Positions 62,199 through 64,000 of a DNA stretch of 64,000 nt are shown here, piece after piece. The DNA comes from Mangifera indica (lineage: Eukaryota; Streptophyta; Magnoliopsida; Sapindales; Anacardiaceae): the NCBI RefSeq assembly GCF_011075055.1, contig NC_058152.1, positions 11,523,228-11,587,227 on the forward strand. Reading direction: 5' to 3'. The notes under the pieces were generated by a model. It saw only the letters and a program-made list of their open reading frames with translations, ran no database searches and was not told the DNA's origin. Within the stretch, counting starts at the first letter, position 1; every line of letters starts with the position of its first letter. The position numbers and the translations under genes are program-made.

Positions 62199-64000
62199 CT
62201 GAAAGTTCGATATTTATAAATGACAAATGGTTCATTACATAAATTTACCTATGGAAATGTCAGATTCATAATCTAAATATCTTTGCTTTCACTTAAGTAA
62301 CTCATTTTTTCCAAACAGATTAATACAATAACTCAAAATTATAAATCAACATCAGGGGATGACCGATATTACTGTGGAAAAGTTGCTGAACCGGTTATAG
62401 TACAAAATCAATGTTGCATACGAGAATGTCTGTTACAAACATGACACTAAAGACTATCAAAAGCGACAATCCCAGTACCAGTACAGCGATATGATTCCCA
62501 ATGCCGTAACCTTTCTTCCCATGATTTAGTATTAATGAGATTATCATACTTTGGATATGTTACAACACCATAAATCCTAGTATCATTACCAGAAATGAAT
62601 TGAGAAGAGACGGGATTGGATCAATGTTTTCATATACTTGGATTGAGCATTGACCAAATCAAATGACCGGTTTGATAAGTTAGATTGGTGAGAGATTAAA
62701 TAAATGTTAAAAATATTCAACAAGACATAATTGTGACTTAGTAGTATATTGTAAATATTTCATACTAGATGAACTTAATTCGAGTTAGACTTAATAGTTT
62801 ATGTCTTTGAGTCGAGTCGTCTTAGCTCAATAATTGATTTATTTATTCATTCGGTAGCACTATTTATCTGACTATTAATATTATTAATTATTCATATAGT
62901 TAGCGATGCTGTGAATTAACTTTAATGAACTTAAGTTTGCATTGGATATTAAGACTTTGATTTGAGTTTGAAGTGACACTAAGCTTGACTAGACTACAGT
63001 TGGATCCACCCTTATTGAACATGACCCAAACTATATTTTGTGTTAAAAAACTTAATCCAAACCTAATTTTTTCATATCAGGTTAATAAGTTGTTAAAAAA
63101 AACATCAACACTAATTCGAGTCTTAACAATTGCAAAACTTTCTACTATTAAACTTGCCAACTCATATTAAAACAATATATAACCAAACATAATTGTGATC
63201 TTGTTGTGCGGTGAATATCTTTTGCAATTGGTGAGATTTGGTATGAGTTCTACAGTTGCAAAGTTTTCACTTTCTAACTTGGCAAATTAAATAAAAAATA
63301 AAACATGCAATATACTTATCCAACTTCTAGATAAATTAAATAAAAATTAAAATAATATATAATTAAACAAAATTATACCTTAGTGATATGACACATAATC
63401 TTTGCAATTATTTGAATTTTAGTAAAGGCAAAATTTTACAAAACCATATGCTGACTTCACTATGATGGTTTGATCATATTAATAAAACAGGTAAATCATA
63501 ACTCAATGTAATTTACTTGGTTCAAATTGATTTAGATGACAATGCACTTCTCAATCTTAAATAACAAAGGAGCATATTTTCGATTTTTTTTTTCCCACAA
63601 GGATTCCTCATGTCATGAAATAGGGTTTGGAAGATAGACTTCTCTCAACCCTACTATTTAATGTGAACTAGAAATGAAGGAGGTCCAACTCACCTTTGCA
63701 AATTTCTATCTTTGTCTAATTATTTTTACTTATTTATTCTTTGAAAACATTACTCAATCACATGACACACTATATGTATAGTTAAAAGTGCATGTATACA
63801 TAGAATAATATTATGTGTATGCATTTTTAATACAAAATTATATCATGATGTGATTGAGTGATGTTTAATTAATGATAAAATAAAATCTAATCTTATGATG
63901 AAATATCTATGTATGAACATATTTGTATATAAAAAATGTGTATACAAAATGTTGCTCTTGCACATAATTTTACTCTTTTCATTTGATTAGATATTTCAGT
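62199..64000. other. Intronic/intergenic DNA right of the PPR exon (unit 3, cut by window end)
   Basis: Counterpart of 22258 to about 24050. No exon found. The window ends before the next unit would begin, so a fourth unit cannot be ruled in or out. Confidence 0.5.

Larger units (their letters stand above)
49858..64000. repeat. Tandem segmental unit 3 (partial, diverged)
   Basis: Third copy, with scattered substitutions and indels against units 1 and 2, cut by the window end at a point equivalent to about 24.05 kb of unit 1. It lacks about 3.3 kb of TNL body (junction near 56965-56972), about 1.5 kb containing the TIR exon (junction near 58431-58500), and the whole copia element. It has private insertions near 54781-54935 and 55560-55815. 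Its PPR reading frame and P450 heme motif are better preserved than in units 1 and 2, which makes it a useful outgroup copy. Confidence 0.93.

Overview
The window is nuclear DNA from a flowering plant, almost certainly a eudicot. It is AT-rich, with intron-containing genes, a TIR-NBS-LRR (TNL) gene (a class absent from grasses), a plant CYP71-clan cytochrome P450, a plastid-type pentatricopeptide (PPR) exon and a Ty1/copia retrotransposon primed by initiator tRNA-Met. The species cannot be fixed from sequence alone.

The whole window is one head-to-tail tandem array. Unit 1 (1-24933) and unit 2 (24934-49857) are near-identical copies with a period of about 24.93 kb. Unit 3 (49858 to the window end) is a more diverged, shorter third copy, cut by the window edge. 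Unit boundaries are arbitrary (circular permutation); no flanking single-copy DNA is visible.

Each complete unit reads, left to right: AT-rich leader; a two-exon P450 (+); about 3 kb of intergenic DNA; a TNL resistance-type gene (-) with a long first intron; a 5.45-kb copia element (-) in the TNL 5' region; an isolated terminal exon resembling the end of plant borealin (+); and a PPR exon resembling the last exon of Arabidopsis At4g39620/EMB2453 (-). Unit 3 lacks most of the TNL and has no copia element. It keeps the copia empty target site and a scrap of the TNL start.

Nearly every gene copy is broken. In units 1 and 2 the P450 lost 16 bp including the heme-ligand cysteine codon; in unit 3 that motif is intact but an upstream CGA became TGA. 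The TNL in units 1 and 2 has a MITE inside the TIR exon, three in-frame stops and frame breaks. The copia gag-pol has one stop and one frameshift, shared by both copies. The PPR exon carries a shared 2-bp deletion in units 1 and 2 and private frameshifts in units 2 and 3. Shared versus private lesions order the events: unit 3 split first; the MITE, copia insertion and most lesions followed; units 1 and 2 then separated recently, or were homogenised, or are an assembly duplicate.

I found no new molecular system. The best leads are the complementary P450 lesions, the sense-oriented copia LTR 58 bp upstream of a TNL start, the natural empty site in unit 3, and the uneven divergence between units 1 and 2.
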